64,000 nt of DNA from Bifidobacterium gallicum DSM 20093 = LMG 11596 (GCF_000741205.1 NZ_JGYW01000004.1:186001-250000); one strand, 5' to 3'. Shown: positions 34,468 through 45,277, counted from the first letter of the stretch. Notes: generated by a model from the sequence alone, not told the origin. Translations and numbers: made by a program.

Positions 34468-37305
34468 TCAGGCGTCTTCCTGGCCGTCCGGGTCCGTAGT
34501 CAGTGTGGGTGTCTGGCCTTTGATGAACGCCAACACCTGCGGCAAATCCTGGGGTTGCACGAGCACTTCACGGGCCTTGGACCCTTCGGATGGGCCCACC
34601 ACACCACGCGATTCCAGCAAATCCATGAGACGACCGGCCTTTGCGAAGCCCACGCGCAGTTTGCGCTGCAGCATCGACGTGGAACCGAACTGGCTTGATA
34701 CCACGAGTTCAGCCGCTTGCAGCAGTTCATCCATATCGTTGCCGATGTCCTCTGTAGGATCGAGTTTGCTCGACTCGACTTCCTTGGCCATCTGTTCAAT
34801 GTCTTCACGGTAATGCGGTTTGCGTTGGGTGCGCACGAATTCCACGGCACGTCGAATTTCCGACTCGTTGACCCATGATCCCTGCACGCGGATCGGCTTG
34901 GCGCTGCCCATGGGCAGGAACAACGCGTCACCTTGACCAATCAGGGTTTCCGCGCCCGTCGTGTCAAGGATGACGCGTGAATCCGTGGCTGACGACGTGG
35001 CGAACGCGAGACGTGAAGGAATGTTGGCCTTGATCAGACCCGTCACCACGTCCACGGACGGACGCTGCGTGGCCAACACCAGATGCACGCCAGCCGCTCG
35101 CGCCAGCTGCGTGATGCGCTGGATTGAGCTTTCCACATCGTTTTTGGCCACCATCATCAAATCGGCCATCTCGTCGACCACAACAAGCAGGTACGGATAT
35201 GGCGCCACTTTGCGGTTCGAGCCTGCGGGCGCATGCACTTTGCCTGCGCGCACGGCCTCATTGAAATCCTTGACGTGCCTAAAGCCGAAGAATTCCAGGT
35301 CCGAGTAACGCGCATCCATTTCCTTGACCACCCATTCGAGCGCTTGGGCGGCTTTCTTCGGGTCAGTGATGATTGGCGTCAACAGATGCGGGATGCCCGC
35401 GTAAGCCGACAATTCCACACGTTTGGGATCGACCATGATCATGCGCACCTGGTCAGGGGTGGCTCGCATGATGATCGAGGTCAGCATCGAGTTGATGAAG
35501 CTCGACTTACCTGAACCCGTGGCACCAGCCACGAGCAAATGCGGCATTTTCGTCAAATCGGCCGTCACAAAGTGGCCTTCCACGTCTTTGCCGACGCCTG
35601 CGATCATCGGATTGGGGTCTTCACGCGCTTTGCCCGAACGCAATACGTCACCCAGATGCACGATTTCGCGGTCAACGTTCGGAATCTCAATGCCGATGGC
35701 CGACTTGCCCGGAATCGGCGACAGAATGCGCACGTCCGTGCTGGCCACGGCATATGCGATGTTCTTTTGCAGGTTCGTGACTTTCTCGACTTTGACGCCC
35801 GGTCCCAGTTCAACCTCGTATTGCGTTACGGACGGTCCACGTAGGAATCCGACCACTTTGGCATCCACGTTGAACTGTTCAAACGTATTGGTCAACGAAC
35901 GAATCACGGCATCATTGGCCGGCGTGCGCGCCGCATGCGGCTTGCCTTTGGCCAGCAATCCAAGGTCAGGCAGCTGGTAGGGCGCGAGCGCTTCCCCATG
36001 CTCGCCATCGTCATCAACATCGTCGCCGGACCAAGCGTGCGCGGTTCCGGTCGCATTCTGCCCAACCGCATTCGGGCCGGCCGCCATCGTCGCGGCGGCT
36101 GTCTCCATCTGCGCCGCGTCGGCATCGGGCACCGTATGTGCTTCGGCATCCGCATGGCCTGTCGAGACGGGCATCACACGCGTGGGTGATGGCGCTGTGT
36201 ATTGCGCCGCCGCCAACGCCGTACCGCTGGCCGGCATCAGTTCACCGGTGGCCGGGTCAACGAACATTGTTTGTTCGTCATCCATAGCGGCCCAGGGGTC
36301 ACGGCTCGATGTGGGCATGACCATTGTTTGTGAGGCGCGCTGCGCTTTGGGCACAATTTCGGTTTCATCGGCGCGGCCGTGCCGGGAGGCGGCGCGTTGG
36401 AACGCTTCATCGCCCGCATATTCGTCAAGCATCGTGTCATCGGCCGGTGGGTGGCGCCGTTGGAACAGACGCTTGTACCATGGCAGCCGGCTTGGTACGG
36501 CATCCTCATTATCGTCATGGCCATCATGCAGCGGCACTCCAGCGGCGAACTGCAACCCGTTGGAATCCAACCGGTCTTCGTCATCCAGACCGTCGTACGC
36601 ATGGTCCGCGGGCACACCCTTGCCAGTCAGCGTGCGAATACGGTCGGGAATATCAGTCACATGGGTTTGTGTGAGCAGCAATATCGAAAACACTGCCACC
36701 ACCACAAACACAACGATCGCGAAGCCTTGGGACAGTCCCCACGCCAACGGGGAACCGATTGCGAAGCCCAGCAACCCGCCGGCCCGTTGCACCGACGCCC
36801 ACGTGAAGGAATGCTGGTTGGACGCAATGGCCACATCGACGATCGAACATAACGACCACAACAGCAGGAACCAGCCCAACATCACGCGCGGATTGCCTGA
36901 ATCCTTGCCGGCGTTACGCATCAGCCGAACAGCCACAATCACGAGCAATACGGGCAGCACAATGCTGAATATGCCGAGTAGCCCCGAAGCGAACGCATGC
37001 AAAGCTTGGCCCAATGGGCCGTCCACGCGGAACCATTCGGAACCACAAAAGAACACAGCCAAAATGATCAGCACAAAGCACAAGCCGTCACGCCGGTACG
37101 CAGGGTCGTATTCGCCCACGCTGATTCGCCGCACACCCGATCCGACCGCGCGCGGCACGGCCAGCAACATGCGTTTGCCCAAGGATTCCTGTTCGTCGTC
37201 CGCCTGTGTTTGGGCGCCACCGGATTGCGCGCTGCGCACGGGTTTGCTGCCATCCGCACGGTTGCTGGCGGATGAGGATTGCTTTGAGGATGTTGATCGT
37301 GCCAT
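34468..37305 (-). CDS. ftsK: DNA translocase FtsK/SpoIIIE
   Basis: It pumps chromosome ends through the division septum and activates dimer resolution. Residues ~75-225 hold four membrane helices. An acidic, low-complexity linker (~240-450) follows, then the motor: [21 protein letters not shown], Walker [17 protein letters not shown] (~593), [13 protein letters not shown] (Walker B) and [22 protein letters not shown]-terminal gamma winged-helix domain (YWREDIEQM-like start, then [35 protein letters not shown]) reads KOPS-type polarity sites. 945 residues. Confidence 0.95.
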   Translation of the reverse strand: MARSTSSKQSSSASNRADGSKPVRSAQSGGAQTQADDEQESLGKRMLLAVPRAVGSGVRRISVGEYDPAYRRDGLCFVLIILAVFFCGSEWFRVDGPLGQALHAFASGLLGIFSIVLPVLLVIVAVRLMRNAGKDSGNPRVMLGWFLLLWSLCSIVDVAIASNQHSFTWASVQRAGGLLGFAIGSPLAWGLSQGFAIVVFVVVAVFSILLLTQTHVTDIPDRIRTLTGKGVPADHAYDGLDDEDRLDSNGLQFAAGVPLHDGHDDNEDAVPSRLPWYKRLFQRRHPPADDTMLDEYAGDEAFQRAASRHGRADETEIVPKAQRASQTMVMPTSSRDPWAAMDDEQTMFVDPATGELMPASGTALAAAQYTAPSPTRVMPVSTGHADAEAHTVPDADAAQMETAAATMAAGPNAVGQNATGTAHAWSGDDVDDDGEHGEALAPYQLPDLGLLAKGKPHAARTPANDAVIRSLTNTFEQFNVDAKVVGFLRGPSVTQYEVELGPGVKVEKVTNLQKNIAYAVASTDVRILSPIPGKSAIGIEIPNVDREIVHLGDVLRSGKAREDPNPMIAGVGKDVEGHFVTADLTKMPHLLVAGATGSGKSSFINSMLTSIIMRATPDQVRMIMVDPKRVELSAYAGIPHLLTPIITDPKKAAQALEWVVKEMDARYSDLEFFGFRHVKDFNEAVRAGKVHAPAGSNRKVAPYPYLLVVVDEMADLMMVAKNDVESSIQRITQLARAAGVHLVLATQRPSVDVVTGLIKANIPSRLAFATSSATDSRVILDTTGAETLIGQGDALFLPMGSAKPIRVQGSWVNESEIRRAVEFVRTQRKPHYREDIEQMAKEVESSKLDPTEDIGNDMDELLQAAELVVSSQFGSTSMLQRKLRVGFAKAGRLMDLLESRGVVGPSEGSKAREVLVQPQDLPQVLAFIKGQTPTLTTDPDGQEDA

Positions 37306-37431
37306 AACAGTACCCGATTCTACCGGTTGCGCGACACCGCATGTCAGCTCCGTTCACAATGCCGCCCGTATCGGGTCACCCATGTTCATTTACGTTGTTG
37401 CACCCGTCCGACTTGCGCTACACTCAGGGGC

Positions 37432-38151
37432 ATGACACCAGCAGAACGTGCGAGCGCAGTCGCATTTGCACTGAAAAACTGCGCGATTGAGGCAATGACG
37501 CCTTCCGAACCTGTCATGGACTATTGCATGCGTTACGAACAGGGCGACGTGGACAGCGCCGACCTTGTGCGTTTCGCCGACGAACAAGGCGCAAGCCACC
37601 GCGATGCCGTGTTCGCACGCACTGTGCGCCTGGCTGAACAAGGTTGGGAGCCATCGGGTGGTCTTGATGAACTGGTCGCGATTCACCGCCGGCTCTATGA
37701 CGACGTGTTCGATGATGCGGGAGAACTGCGTACGAGCGCCAACGAACGTCGCGGTGCCGACACGTCGATTGTGTTCTTTCCCGCTTCGCTGATTGAGACG
37801 GGTGCGGCCAACATTGCCAGTGAGCTTGAGGAACTGCACGAGTTGCGCGGTCTGGACCGTCCCGACGTGATTGACGCGCTGGCCCATATTTATGATGAGC
37901 TCGGCTATTTGCATCCGTTCGTGGGTGGAAACGCGGCCGTGCTGCGCATGTTCATCTCGCGTTTGACGCATGCGGCCGGTTGGGATTTGGATTGGGGTCT
38001 GGTTAACCGTGACGAGTACGAGCAGGCCAAGCATCTGGCTTATCACGGTGACACGTCAGGATTCCATGCCATGTTCGACCGCATCGCGCGTCCGGCCAAT
38101 CCGAGCCGCGTGTTTCTCGTGGCGGGTTGGGACCAGGGTCCCGCGCACTGA
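37432..38151 (+). CDS. Fic-like protein with degenerate active-site motif
   Basis: The fold resembles Fic/DOC AMP-transferases: a helical N-terminus with an antitoxin-like look (ALKNCAIEAMTPSEPVMDYCMRYEQGDVDSAD), LDELVAIHRRLYDDVF, and the motif LHPFVGGNAAVLRMFISRLT. The canonical motif is HPFx[D/E]GNGR. Here the metal-binding acid is Gly and the phosphate-binding Arg is Ala; the His is kept. ATG 37432 is used; TACACT at 37419-37424 may be a -10 element, giving a short leader. It is divergent from ftsK and converges on miaA. Catalytic activity is doubtful. Confidence 0.75.
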   Translation: MTPAERASAVAFALKNCAIEAMTPSEPVMDYCMRYEQGDVDSADLVRFADEQGASHRDAVFARTVRLAEQGWEPSGGLDELVAIHRRLYDDVFDDAGELRTSANERRGADTSIVFFPASLIETGAANIASELEELHELRGLDRPDVIDALAHIYDELGYLHPFVGGNAAVLRMFISRLTHAAGWDLDWGLVNRDEYEQAKHLAYHGDTSGFHAMFDRIARPANPSRVFLVAGWDQGPAH

Positions 38152-38203
38152 CAGTCGCGCATACTCATGCAGCAGCATTCTGGACGTACGTCAGGTTCGT
38201 CCG

Positions 38204-39229
38204 TCACTCTTGCACGGCGCCCAAATGATGCTGCACATACTCATCAGCCCTCGCGTCGATCGCATCGTAGCGTCCGGCATCGGCGTTGGCGATGATCGCC
38301 ATCGCGTTGTCCACGAGCTTGGGATTGAGCGCGTTGAGCCAGTGGATGCGCGGGTCGCGTCCGAACCAGCCCATTTGTTTGCGCGCCAGACGCTTGGTTT
38401 TCTGCGCGATATCGGCGATCGTCTCGTCCATGTCACGCAATCCGTCCACATAATCGATGACCTGCTGGTAGCCCAACGCGCGTGACGCCGTGGCGCCCAG
38501 CCGCGGCCGAATACGTTCGACTTCCTCCACAAATCCTTGGTGCATCATCGCTTGCGTACGTTTGTCAATACGGGCGTCAAGTTCGGGCCGCGGCAAGTCC
38601 AGACCAATCTGCACGGACGGAATCACATACCGGTAGCGCGGCAACGTGGCGGAAAACGGTTGGCCCGTCAACGCGATGACTTCCAGCGCACGGATGGTAC
38701 GTCGCACGTTCCTCGAATCCATATGCGCCGCGGCTTGCGGATCCTTGGTCTTGAGTTCGGCAAACAGCACGCCCGGACCTTCCGTTTGCGCTCGCTGCTC
38801 CAGCTGTTGGCGGATGTGCGCGTCCGTGCCCGGGAACGCAATGTCATCAATGGCGGCTCGCGCATACAAGCCCGATCCGCCCACGAGGATTGGCCGGATG
38901 CCTTGCGCTTGCAATGCGGCGATCGTCTGGCGCGCCAATTCTTGGAACCGTGCGACCGTCATCGTGTCATCCGGCTCGATGATGTCGATCAGATGATGCG
39001 GCACTTGGGCACGTTCTTCCGCGCTCGCTTTGGCCGTGCCCACATCCATGCCACGGTACATTTGATACGCGTCGGCGTTCACTATTTCGGCGCATTGGCC
39101 CAGTTGGGCAAGCCGTTGCGCCACAGCGATACCCAGTCCCGTCTTACCCGAGGCCGTCGGTCCCACAATCGACACGACACGTGGAACTTCCTCCAGTTGT
39201 TCGTTTATTGATTCCTCAGATTGCCTCAT
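38204..39229 (-). CDS. miaA: tRNA dimethylallyltransferase
   Basis: It prenylates A37 of tRNAs reading U-starting codons. P-loop [17 protein letters not shown] is at the start. [38 protein letters not shown] and [14 protein letters not shown] follow the family order. I start at ATG 39229 because the P-loop then lies at residue ~20; the in-frame extension to 39376 would overlap miaB. It follows miaB, whose enzyme further modifies the same base. Confidence 0.92.
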   Translation of the reverse strand: MRQSEESINEQLEEVPRVVSIVGPTASGKTGLGIAVAQRLAQLGQCAEIVNADAYQMYRGMDVGTAKASAEERAQVPHHLIDIIEPDDTMTVARFQELARQTIAALQAQGIRPILVGGSGLYARAAIDDIAFPGTDAHIRQQLEQRAQTEGPGVLFAELKTKDPQAAAHMDSRNVRRTIRALEVIALTGQPFSATLPRYRYVIPSVQIGLDLPRPELDARIDKRTQAMMHQGFVEEVERIRPRLGATASRALGYQQVIDYVDGLRDMDETIADIAQKTKRLARKQMGWFGRDPRIHWLNALNPKLVDNAMAIIANADAGRYDAIDARADEYVQHHLGAVQE

Positions 39230-39326
39230 GGCCACTTCCATCCTTCGCCTACGCAACGCGTTGCTGTCCGACGGGGTGACGGCGACGGACGGCAACACGG
39301 CAATAATCAATACATTCTGACCACGT

Positions 39327-40766
39327 TCAGTGACGGATGCTGAACGTCTGACCGGCCGACGGATCAGGATCGGCAATCAGATTGTGCCGGCCCGCATGCG
39401 TGACGGTAGCCGTGACGAAATCACCCACCTGAGGCGTGTCAAACCCTTCAGGCACGCCAATATGCACAAGCTGACCCGTGCGCTCGCGACCCGTGACACG
39501 ATGCGTATTGTCATCTTTCCTACCCGAACCCGTAATCATGACCTCCACGTCGCGACCCTCGAACGTAGCCAGATTCTCGGCGGTAATACGTTCCTGCAGC
39601 GCCACGAGACGTTCGAAACGCTCCTGGACCACGTCATGGTCAATCTGCTCCATCGCGGCGGCCGGAGTGCCCGGACGCGGCGAATAAATGAACGTGAACG
39701 CGGAAGCGAACCGGGCCTGCTCGACCACGTCAAGCGTGGCTTGGAAATCCTCTTCGGTCTCGCCAGGAAAGCCGACAATGATATCGGTGGAAATCTGCGC
39801 GTCAGGCATGGCCGCACGGATCTTGTCGAGAATCGTCAGGAACTTGGACGTGCGATATGAACGGCGCATCGCACGCAAAACGCGGTCCGAACCCGATTGC
39901 AACGGGAAATGCAACTGGTGCATGACGTTCGGCGTTTCGGCCATCGCAGCGATCACATCGTCCGTAAACGCGGCCGGATGTGGACTCGTGAAACGCACGC
40001 GCTCCAGCCCTTCGATCGAACCGCAGGCGCGCAGCAACTTCGAAAACGCAAACCGGTCGCCAATGCCATAGCCATACGAATTGACGTTCTGGCCAAGCAG
40101 TGTGACCTCTTTCGCACCGTTGTCAACACAACGCTGCACTTCGGCGAGCACGTCGCCGGGACGACGATCATGCTCCTTACCGCGCGTGGTCGGCACAATA
40201 CAGAACGTGCATGTATTATTGCAGCCCACGGAAATGGACACCCAATTGGAAATCTTCGACGCACGGTCCACCGGGAGGTCGCTCGGAAACATGGTCAGAT
40301 TGTCGTTGACCTTGACCTGCGGTTCCCCCGTCAAACGGTTCTGGTCAAGCAGCGCCGGCAAATCGCCAATGTTCTTCGTGCCAAACACGGCAGAAACCCA
40401 CGGAGCCTTGCGGCAGATGCGCTCGCGGTCGAGCTGGGCCATACAGCCGCCCACGGCGATCTGCAAATTCGGACGTTCCTGCTTGATCCGATACCACAAG
40501 CCAACCGTGCCATACATGCGTTCGGCCGCGTTCTCACGAACGGCACAGGTGTTGAGCACAATGAGATCGACATCCTGAGCGTCCATCTGCTCTTGCGTGG
40601 CCGGAACATAGCCATCGGCTTCGAGCACACCGGCGATACGCTCCGAATCATGCACATTCATCTGGCAGCCCAGCGTATGCACATAAAACAGGCCTTTGCC
40701 GCGATCTTGCGCGGTAGCGGACGGGCTGGCGTTACGTTCCTCAGACGTCATCATCTCTTCATTCAT
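39327..40766 (-). CDS. miaB: tRNA-2-methylthio-N6-dimethylallyladenosine synthase
   Basis: A radical-SAM methylthiotransferase acting on the product of MiaA. The N-terminal MTTase domain has cysteines in [21 protein letters not shown] and GGCMAQ. The radical-SAM CxxxCxxC is [18 protein letters not shown] domain lies at the C-terminus ([16 protein letters not shown] to [16 protein letters not shown]). The start is uncertain between 40766 and 40754; the frame extends to 40826. The order miaB then miaA supports co-expression. Confidence 0.93.
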   Translation of the reverse strand: MNEEMMTSEERNASPSATAQDRGKGLFYVHTLGCQMNVHDSERIAGVLEADGYVPATQEQMDAQDVDLIVLNTCAVRENAAERMYGTVGLWYRIKQERPNLQIAVGGCMAQLDRERICRKAPWVSAVFGTKNIGDLPALLDQNRLTGEPQVKVNDNLTMFPSDLPVDRASKISNWVSISVGCNNTCTFCIVPTTRGKEHDRRPGDVLAEVQRCVDNGAKEVTLLGQNVNSYGYGIGDRFAFSKLLRACGSIEGLERVRFTSPHPAAFTDDVIAAMAETPNVMHQLHFPLQSGSDRVLRAMRRSYRTSKFLTILDKIRAAMPDAQISTDIIVGFPGETEEDFQATLDVVEQARFASAFTFIYSPRPGTPAAAMEQIDHDVVQERFERLVALQERITAENLATFEGRDVEVMITGSGRKDDNTHRVTGRERTGQLVHIGVPEGFDTPQVGDFVTATVTHAGRHNLIADPDPSAGQTFSIRH

Positions 40767-40880
40767 GAGGCACCATGCTAGCGCGCACGGGCTAAAACCG
40801 GCAGGCGGACGCACCGTATTGCGCACATACCCAGCACTATTTCACACAATATGCAAGCTTGGTTCGTTAGAATGGGCACC

Positions 40881-41666
40881 GTGATACTTGATCGACAAAA
40901 CCGCCTCAGCTCCGCCGAGCTGCGCATGCGTCTGAACCAACTTGTCGAACACGGTGAGGACGATGCCGCCCCCAAACAGCTGTTCGAAATCGCCGATTTT
41001 GTGAACCAAATGCAGATTTATGAAGGCGCGATGTATGAGATCAGCACCAAACTTGAAATCCTCGACACTGAATTCCAAGTGCGATTTGCGCACGACCCAA
41101 TCCACCATATGGAGCGCCGTCTCAAATCAGTGGACTCGATCATGGAAAAACTCGAACGGCATGGCTTGCCGTTGACAATCGAGTCGATCCGCAACAATCT
41201 GTTCGATGTGGCCGGCGTGCGCGTGATTTGCAATTACCGTGATGATGTGTATTCCGTGTCGAACTACCTGTCGGCCCAGTCCGACATCCAGGTGCTACGT
41301 GTCAAGGATTACATCAAAAATCCCAAACAGAACGGCTACCGGTCATTGCATGTGATTTACGCCGTGCCCGTGTTCTTGTCTTCCGGCGCCCATTACACGC
41401 CTGTGGAAGTGCAGTTCCGCACGATTGCCATGGACTACTGGGCGTCGTTGGAGCACGCGTTGCGCTATAAATCGGACATTGATGACGCCAAACTCAACGA
41501 ACATGAGCAAACACTATTGGATTGCGCCAGATCGTTGCAGAATGTGGAAACGCAAATGCAGACAATCCATCGCGACATCAACGGCGCGCCGCAAGGGGGC
41601 GAAGCTCCTGTGGAAATGCCGCGACGTGAGGAAGGCGACGACCTGAGCGATTTCTCGTGGCTGTAG
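40881..41666 (+). CDS. Small alarmone synthetase (RelA/SpoT nucleotidyltransferase domain)
   Basis: A single RelA_SpoT synthetase domain without hydrolase or regulatory domains: DVAGVRVICNYRDDVYSVSNYL, VKDYIKNPKQNGYRSLHVIYAVPV and PVEVQFRTIAMDYWASLEHALRYK. It is similar to RelQ/YjbM and would make (p)ppGpp. TAGAAT at 40868-40873 puts the likely transcript start at about 40881, where a GTG opens the frame, so I favour a leaderless message; ATG 40851 is the alternative. Terminator downstream at 41708. Confidence 0.88.
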   Translation: MILDRQNRLSSAELRMRLNQLVEHGEDDAAPKQLFEIADFVNQMQIYEGAMYEISTKLEILDTEFQVRFAHDPIHHMERRLKSVDSIMEKLERHGLPLTIESIRNNLFDVAGVRVICNYRDDVYSVSNYLSAQSDIQVLRVKDYIKNPKQNGYRSLHVIYAVPVFLSSGAHYTPVEVQFRTIAMDYWASLEHALRYKSDIDDAKLNEHEQTLLDCARSLQNVETQMQTIHRDINGAPQGGEAPVEMPRREEGDDLSDFSWL

Positions 41667-41707
41667 CGAACAATCAACAATCAACAACCGACCGATACCA
41701 CAAAAAG

Positions 41708-41749
41708 TGAAGGGCTTGGAGTTCCGTCAGGAAGCATCCAAGCCCTTCA
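41708..41749. terminator. Bidirectional terminator between the alarmone synthetase and BI-1 genes
   Basis: Perfect 13-base arms TGAAGGGCTTGGA/TCCAAGCCCTTCA, with CAAAAAG on one side (a U-tract for the minus strand) and TTGTTCTTTG on the other. Confidence 0.8.
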
Positions 41750-41834
41750 TTGTTCTTTGCTTACTTGCCGTGCAGTTCAACCGCTACACCATGCTCAGTG
41801 AATGAGCTCGCTAGTGAATTAGTGAGCCAACCAA

Positions 41835-42683
41835 TCAGTCACGGCTGCCAAACAGGCGCAGAATGTAGAGGAACATGTTGATGAAATCGAGATACAGGTT
41901 CAATGCGCACAGAATCGACAGACGCTTGATGGCCTCCGGACCCTGGCTGGAATACTGGGCAAACACCCGCTTCATGAACTGCGTGTCGTAAATCGTCAAA
42001 CCGGCGAAGACCACGATGCCCAGCGCCGTGATGATCATCATGGCTGTGTCGCCCGGGAAGATGAACATCACAATGACTTCCGCCACAATCAGCACAATCA
42101 AGCCGATCAGCAGCACAGGACCAGCCTTGAGCATGTTGCCTTTGGTTGTCATGCCGAACATGGTCAGCGCGAAGAAGAAACCTGCTGTGACGAGCAATGC
42201 CACACCAATCGTGCCCAGACTGTAGGCCATGAAAATGGTGCTGAGTGTAAAGCCCATCAGCGCGGCGAACACATAGAACCAGATGCGTGCCGTGGACGCT
42301 TGCATCTTCATGACGCGCACACCCAGATAAACGGCCAAGCCAATTTGCACGCCGGCGACGAGCAGGATGCCGATCAGGCCCGTGGCGCGAATGAAGCTGA
42401 TATAGGCTCCCGTCATCTGCGTGATGAACGCCACAGCGGCCGTGATCAGCAGGCCGATTGTCATTTCACCATACGTGCGCGTGACCGCGTCATGCGTGGC
42501 GCGCTCATAGGTGACCTGCGACATGGCGTTGATCGGCGTCTGCTGATAGGCGCCCGCGTTCGGCGCCGAAGCGGTGGCCTGCGCGTATTGCGGATTGTAT
42601 GGTTGACCATACGGCTGCTGCGCATAGGGATTGGAGTTGGGCATGTTGCGCCCATTGTTCGTGGGCTGCGGTCCATACGTCAT
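41835..42683 (-). CDS. Bax inhibitor-1/YccA family membrane protein
   Basis: Pro/Tyr/Gln-rich N-terminus of ~45 residues, then seven hydrophobic segments. The last part contains DTQFMKR and LSILCALNLYLDFINMFLYILRLFG, the BI-1 C-terminal signature. These proteins act as pH-sensitive calcium leak channels in some bacteria; the role here is unknown. ATG 42683 lies nine bases after AAAGG; the ATG at 42692 overlaps that site. Confidence 0.87.
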   Translation of the reverse strand: MTYGPQPTNNGRNMPNSNPYAQQPYGQPYNPQYAQATASAPNAGAYQQTPINAMSQVTYERATHDAVTRTYGEMTIGLLITAAVAFITQMTGAYISFIRATGLIGILLVAGVQIGLAVYLGVRVMKMQASTARIWFYVFAALMGFTLSTIFMAYSLGTIGVALLVTAGFFFALTMFGMTTKGNMLKAGPVLLIGLIVLIVAEVIVMFIFPGDTAMMIITALGIVVFAGLTIYDTQFMKRVFAQYSSQGPEAIKRLSILCALNLYLDFINMFLYILRLFGSRD

Positions 42684-42903
42684 AACATTCATCCTTTACT
42701 GTTCACCATGATGGTGTTGCTGCCACCATGGTACGGGTGACATCCCTTCCTTCACACTAACGTTAGCAGTGAATTCGCTGAATGTGGCAGAAATCTGCAC
42801 AGGGATATCCGTCTATTGTTTCCAACAATTCTGAATTGACTCATATTCCGGGCAAAATAGCTCATTTCCGCGCGCGCAGGCAGACACGACGGGGGTATCG
42901 GAC

Positions 42904-43168
42904 TATAGTGGAACGCAACCCATTGAACGGAACAGGTCATGGACATCGGGGTCCGTGCATAAACATTTCCGGGTCAATGGCGCTGTTTGTACACCAGGGA
43001 GTTGGGAAGGAACCAATCGACCCGAATCGATGATACTTCCGGCACGATTCCTGCAGGCGGCGGAGCGCGGTCCGCTTTGTCGATTTCCGCCGTGTCGTGC
43101 CCCAGCACGTCCCCGACCCCATCCCCTCCCCCTAAGGCGCCCGGTTGGCAATCGCCTACTCGCGCCTT
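42904..43168 (+). ncRNA. Candidate structured RNA between BI-1 and the response regulator
   Basis: The 550-base gap has no convincing gene. TATAGT at 42904-42909 could be a -10 element. Just after it, CCATTGA-A-CGGAA (42921-42933) pairs with TTCCG-GG-TCAATGG (42966-42980), enclosing CATGGAC-ATCGGG-GTCCGTG. Further on are GCGGA/TCCGC, a run of C-rich blocks, and a terminator-like pair AAGGCGC/GCGCCTT (43134-43168). I cannot assign it to a known RNA family. Confidence 0.35.
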
Positions 43169-43239
43169 ATCTTGCGTGTGTGTGGACTGCTTGCGCCGTC
43201 CAGATCTTTTCGGTCACTTGTCGCAGCCGACTGGCGCGC

Positions 43240-43896
43240 TCACTGGTGGCACGACAGCCATTCAACGGCCAGCTTGGTACGGTTGGAAATGTTGGTTTTC
43301 GCAAGAATGTCGCTGATGCGGTTCCTGACGGTACCTTCACTGAGATAGAGTTGCGCGGCAATCTGCCGGTTATCAAGGCCTTCCGCCACCAACGCCGCAA
43401 TGTCACGTTCGCGTTCGGTGAGCCCTTCAAATCGTTCATCACTATGGCCGGCATCCATGGCCGCCGCATCCGTCATGGCGCTCCCCTGCGTTCCGAGCAT
43501 TGGCAGCTGTTGCAGCACTTCGGCTCCGAGCACGACCTGGCCGGCCATCACGGCTTGCACGGCGGGGATGACCGATGCCACATCCTGCTTGATCAAATAG
43601 CCTTTGGTATGCAGTTCCACGGCGCGACGGATGTACTCGGGGTCGGCGAACGTCGTCAAGATCAGGATGCGTGCCTGAGGATGAGCGTTGAGGATGAGTT
43701 CACTGGCTTGCAAACCATCCATATCAGGCATTTGCACGTCAATCAGCAGCACATCGGGCTCGTGACGCTCATACTCGCGCACAGCGGCCACGCCATCATG
43801 TGCGCTCCAAATGACTTCAGCCGTTTTGGTGGCCGTGAGAATCGTACCGATCGATGTGCATACAATCGGATCATCATCAACAATGGCTACTTTCAT
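43240..43896 (-). CDS. Two-component response regulator, NarL/LuxR type
   Basis: The receiver domain starts MKVAIVDDDPIVCTSIG; the phosphoacceptor Asp is in VLLIDVQMPDMDG; the T-loop is LTTFAD and the K in GYLIKQD. The C-terminal LuxR helix-turn-helix is LTERERDIAALVAEGLDNRQIAAQLYLSEGTVRNRISDILAKTNI. ATG 43896 is chosen as the natural start of the receiver. It is encoded after its histidine kinase, both divergent from an ABC exporter that it probably controls. Confidence 0.92.
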   Translation of the reverse strand: MKVAIVDDDPIVCTSIGTILTATKTAEVIWSAHDGVAAVREYERHEPDVLLIDVQMPDMDGLQASELILNAHPQARILILTTFADPEYIRRAVELHTKGYLIKQDVASVIPAVQAVMAGQVVLGAEVLQQLPMLGTQGSAMTDAAAMDAGHSDERFEGLTERERDIAALVAEGLDNRQIAAQLYLSEGTVRNRISDILAKTNISNRTKLAVEWLSCHQ

Positions 43897-44002
43897 TGGT
43901 GTCGCTTTCTGTAGGGGAGGTGTTTTGTGTATGAAACGTCGGTTCGTCATTCGCGTGTGTATGCCTGTGACGCGGATCGTAGGGCACAATCATGAGTCAA
44001 CA

Positions 44003-45166
44003 TCATGGGCTGACTGTCGTTTTGGGAATTGACACGAACACGCGCCAACCCTCGCCATGCGGTCCGCATAGACTTTGACCGCCCAGCACACGCGCACGCT
44101 CCTCAATATCGAGCAAACCAATGCCAGGCGTGCCGTCCCCATGTTCACCTACCGAAGGTCCTCCATCATCCTGCACCACAAGCTGCCATAGACCTGGCAA
44201 TTCATTGATGCGTACGGAAGCGTGCCGTGCTGTGCCATGGCGAATAGTGTTGGTCAACGATTCGCGGATGATTGCGGCGAAACAATGCGCCACTTGCGAC
44301 GGCGCATGCTCCACGCTGTTATGCAACTGCACGTCCAACGCCGCATCTGCGGCCACACCAACGGCATCATCCACCATAGCTGTGAAATCAGTGCCTTCAT
44401 CACGCAAATCATGGACGGAACGGCGGATAGTGGTCATCGCGTCATCAAGCGTGGCGCCGACTCGCGCGAACGATTGCGCATGTTCGTCGTCACCCATCGT
44501 TGCGGCTACGACCTGGTCGGCTTGCACCATCATGATTGCGCTCGTGAGCAAATGTCCCACGTTGTCGTGGATTTCACGTGCGATGCGCGTACGCTCGGCC
44601 ATGCGTGCACGTTGCATGTCGGCGGCGCGCGCGGTTTGCATGTCGTTCAAGTTGGCACGTGACAGGCGCAACCGTTCACGTTGCACGTCAGCTGTCATGC
44701 GCATACGGTCGCCTTGGGATGTCCGGCGCGCCAACGCGTAACTGACCATACCGGCCGCCAACCCCCAGAGCAGCACGAGCCATATCATGTCCAGCAACGT
44801 GGGATCATGCATCATCTCGTGCCATTGTGCCGTGGGTTGCAGCGCCATAAGCAACACCAGAATAATCAGTGGCGTCGCTCCAACGTACCTGCGCCAACGC
44901 GGCTGTGCTTCAGACAGTCCCGACGCATAAGTGGCGTCAGCGGCCAGCACCGGAATGAACACGCTCCATTGGGGCATCCACAGGCATAGCGCGCTGAGTG
45001 CCGCATAACCGATTTGGCGTTTCGGGCTGTTAATGAGCATGCCCAGAGCGCCCACGCAAATACTCAACAAGAGTCCGCATACGAAGGTCAGGTTCATCGG
45101 AATGCCAGACATGGTGGCCAGCAGCCAGGCAGCGGCAAACGCTGGAATGTGCATGATTACATTCAT
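44003..45166 (-). CDS. Sensor histidine kinase, NarX/DesK-like
   Basis: Five or six N-terminal membrane helices with short loops (intramembrane-sensing layout), then HisKA_3: MAERTRIAREIHDNVGHLLTSAIMM (phospho-His in EIHD). The ATPase domain has RESLTNTIRHG, VVQDDGGPS and GIGLLDIEERARVLGG. ATG 45166 follows AAGGAGGT with nine bases of spacing. This layout commonly responds to cell-envelope stress or membrane-active compounds (family knowledge). Confidence 0.9.
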   Translation of the reverse strand: MNVIMHIPAFAAAWLLATMSGIPMNLTFVCGLLLSICVGALGMLINSPKRQIGYAALSALCLWMPQWSVFIPVLAADATYASGLSEAQPRWRRYVGATPLIILVLLMALQPTAQWHEMMHDPTLLDMIWLVLLWGLAAGMVSYALARRTSQGDRMRMTADVQRERLRLSRANLNDMQTARAADMQRARMAERTRIAREIHDNVGHLLTSAIMMVQADQVVAATMGDDEHAQSFARVGATLDDAMTTIRRSVHDLRDEGTDFTAMVDDAVGVAADAALDVQLHNSVEHAPSQVAHCFAAIIRESLTNTIRHGTARHASVRINELPGLWQLVVQDDGGPSVGEHGDGTPGIGLLDIEERARVLGGQSLCGPHGEGWRVFVSIPKTTVSP

Positions 45167-45239
45167 CGGAATGCCACCTCCTTGGTGCTGGACTGCGAAT
45201 GTTTCCATCATCCAGCAAACCATGGTGGCTGTCATCCCT

Positions 45240-45277
45240 ATGGTGACATTCCTCACCATGTTCCTTACAAATGGTGA
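45240..45277. promoter_or_regulatory. Candidate response-regulator operator in the divergent promoter
   Basis: A perfect inverted repeat, ATGGTGA-CATTCC-TCACCAT (45240-45259), with a third ATGGTGA copy at 45271-45277. It lies between the kinase gene and the ABC exporter genes. Confidence 0.5.

Noticed and set aside
42955-43914. 319-residue plus-strand frame
   Set aside because: Most of it is antisense to the response regulator; the 5' part covers the candidate structured RNA and has no ribosome site.
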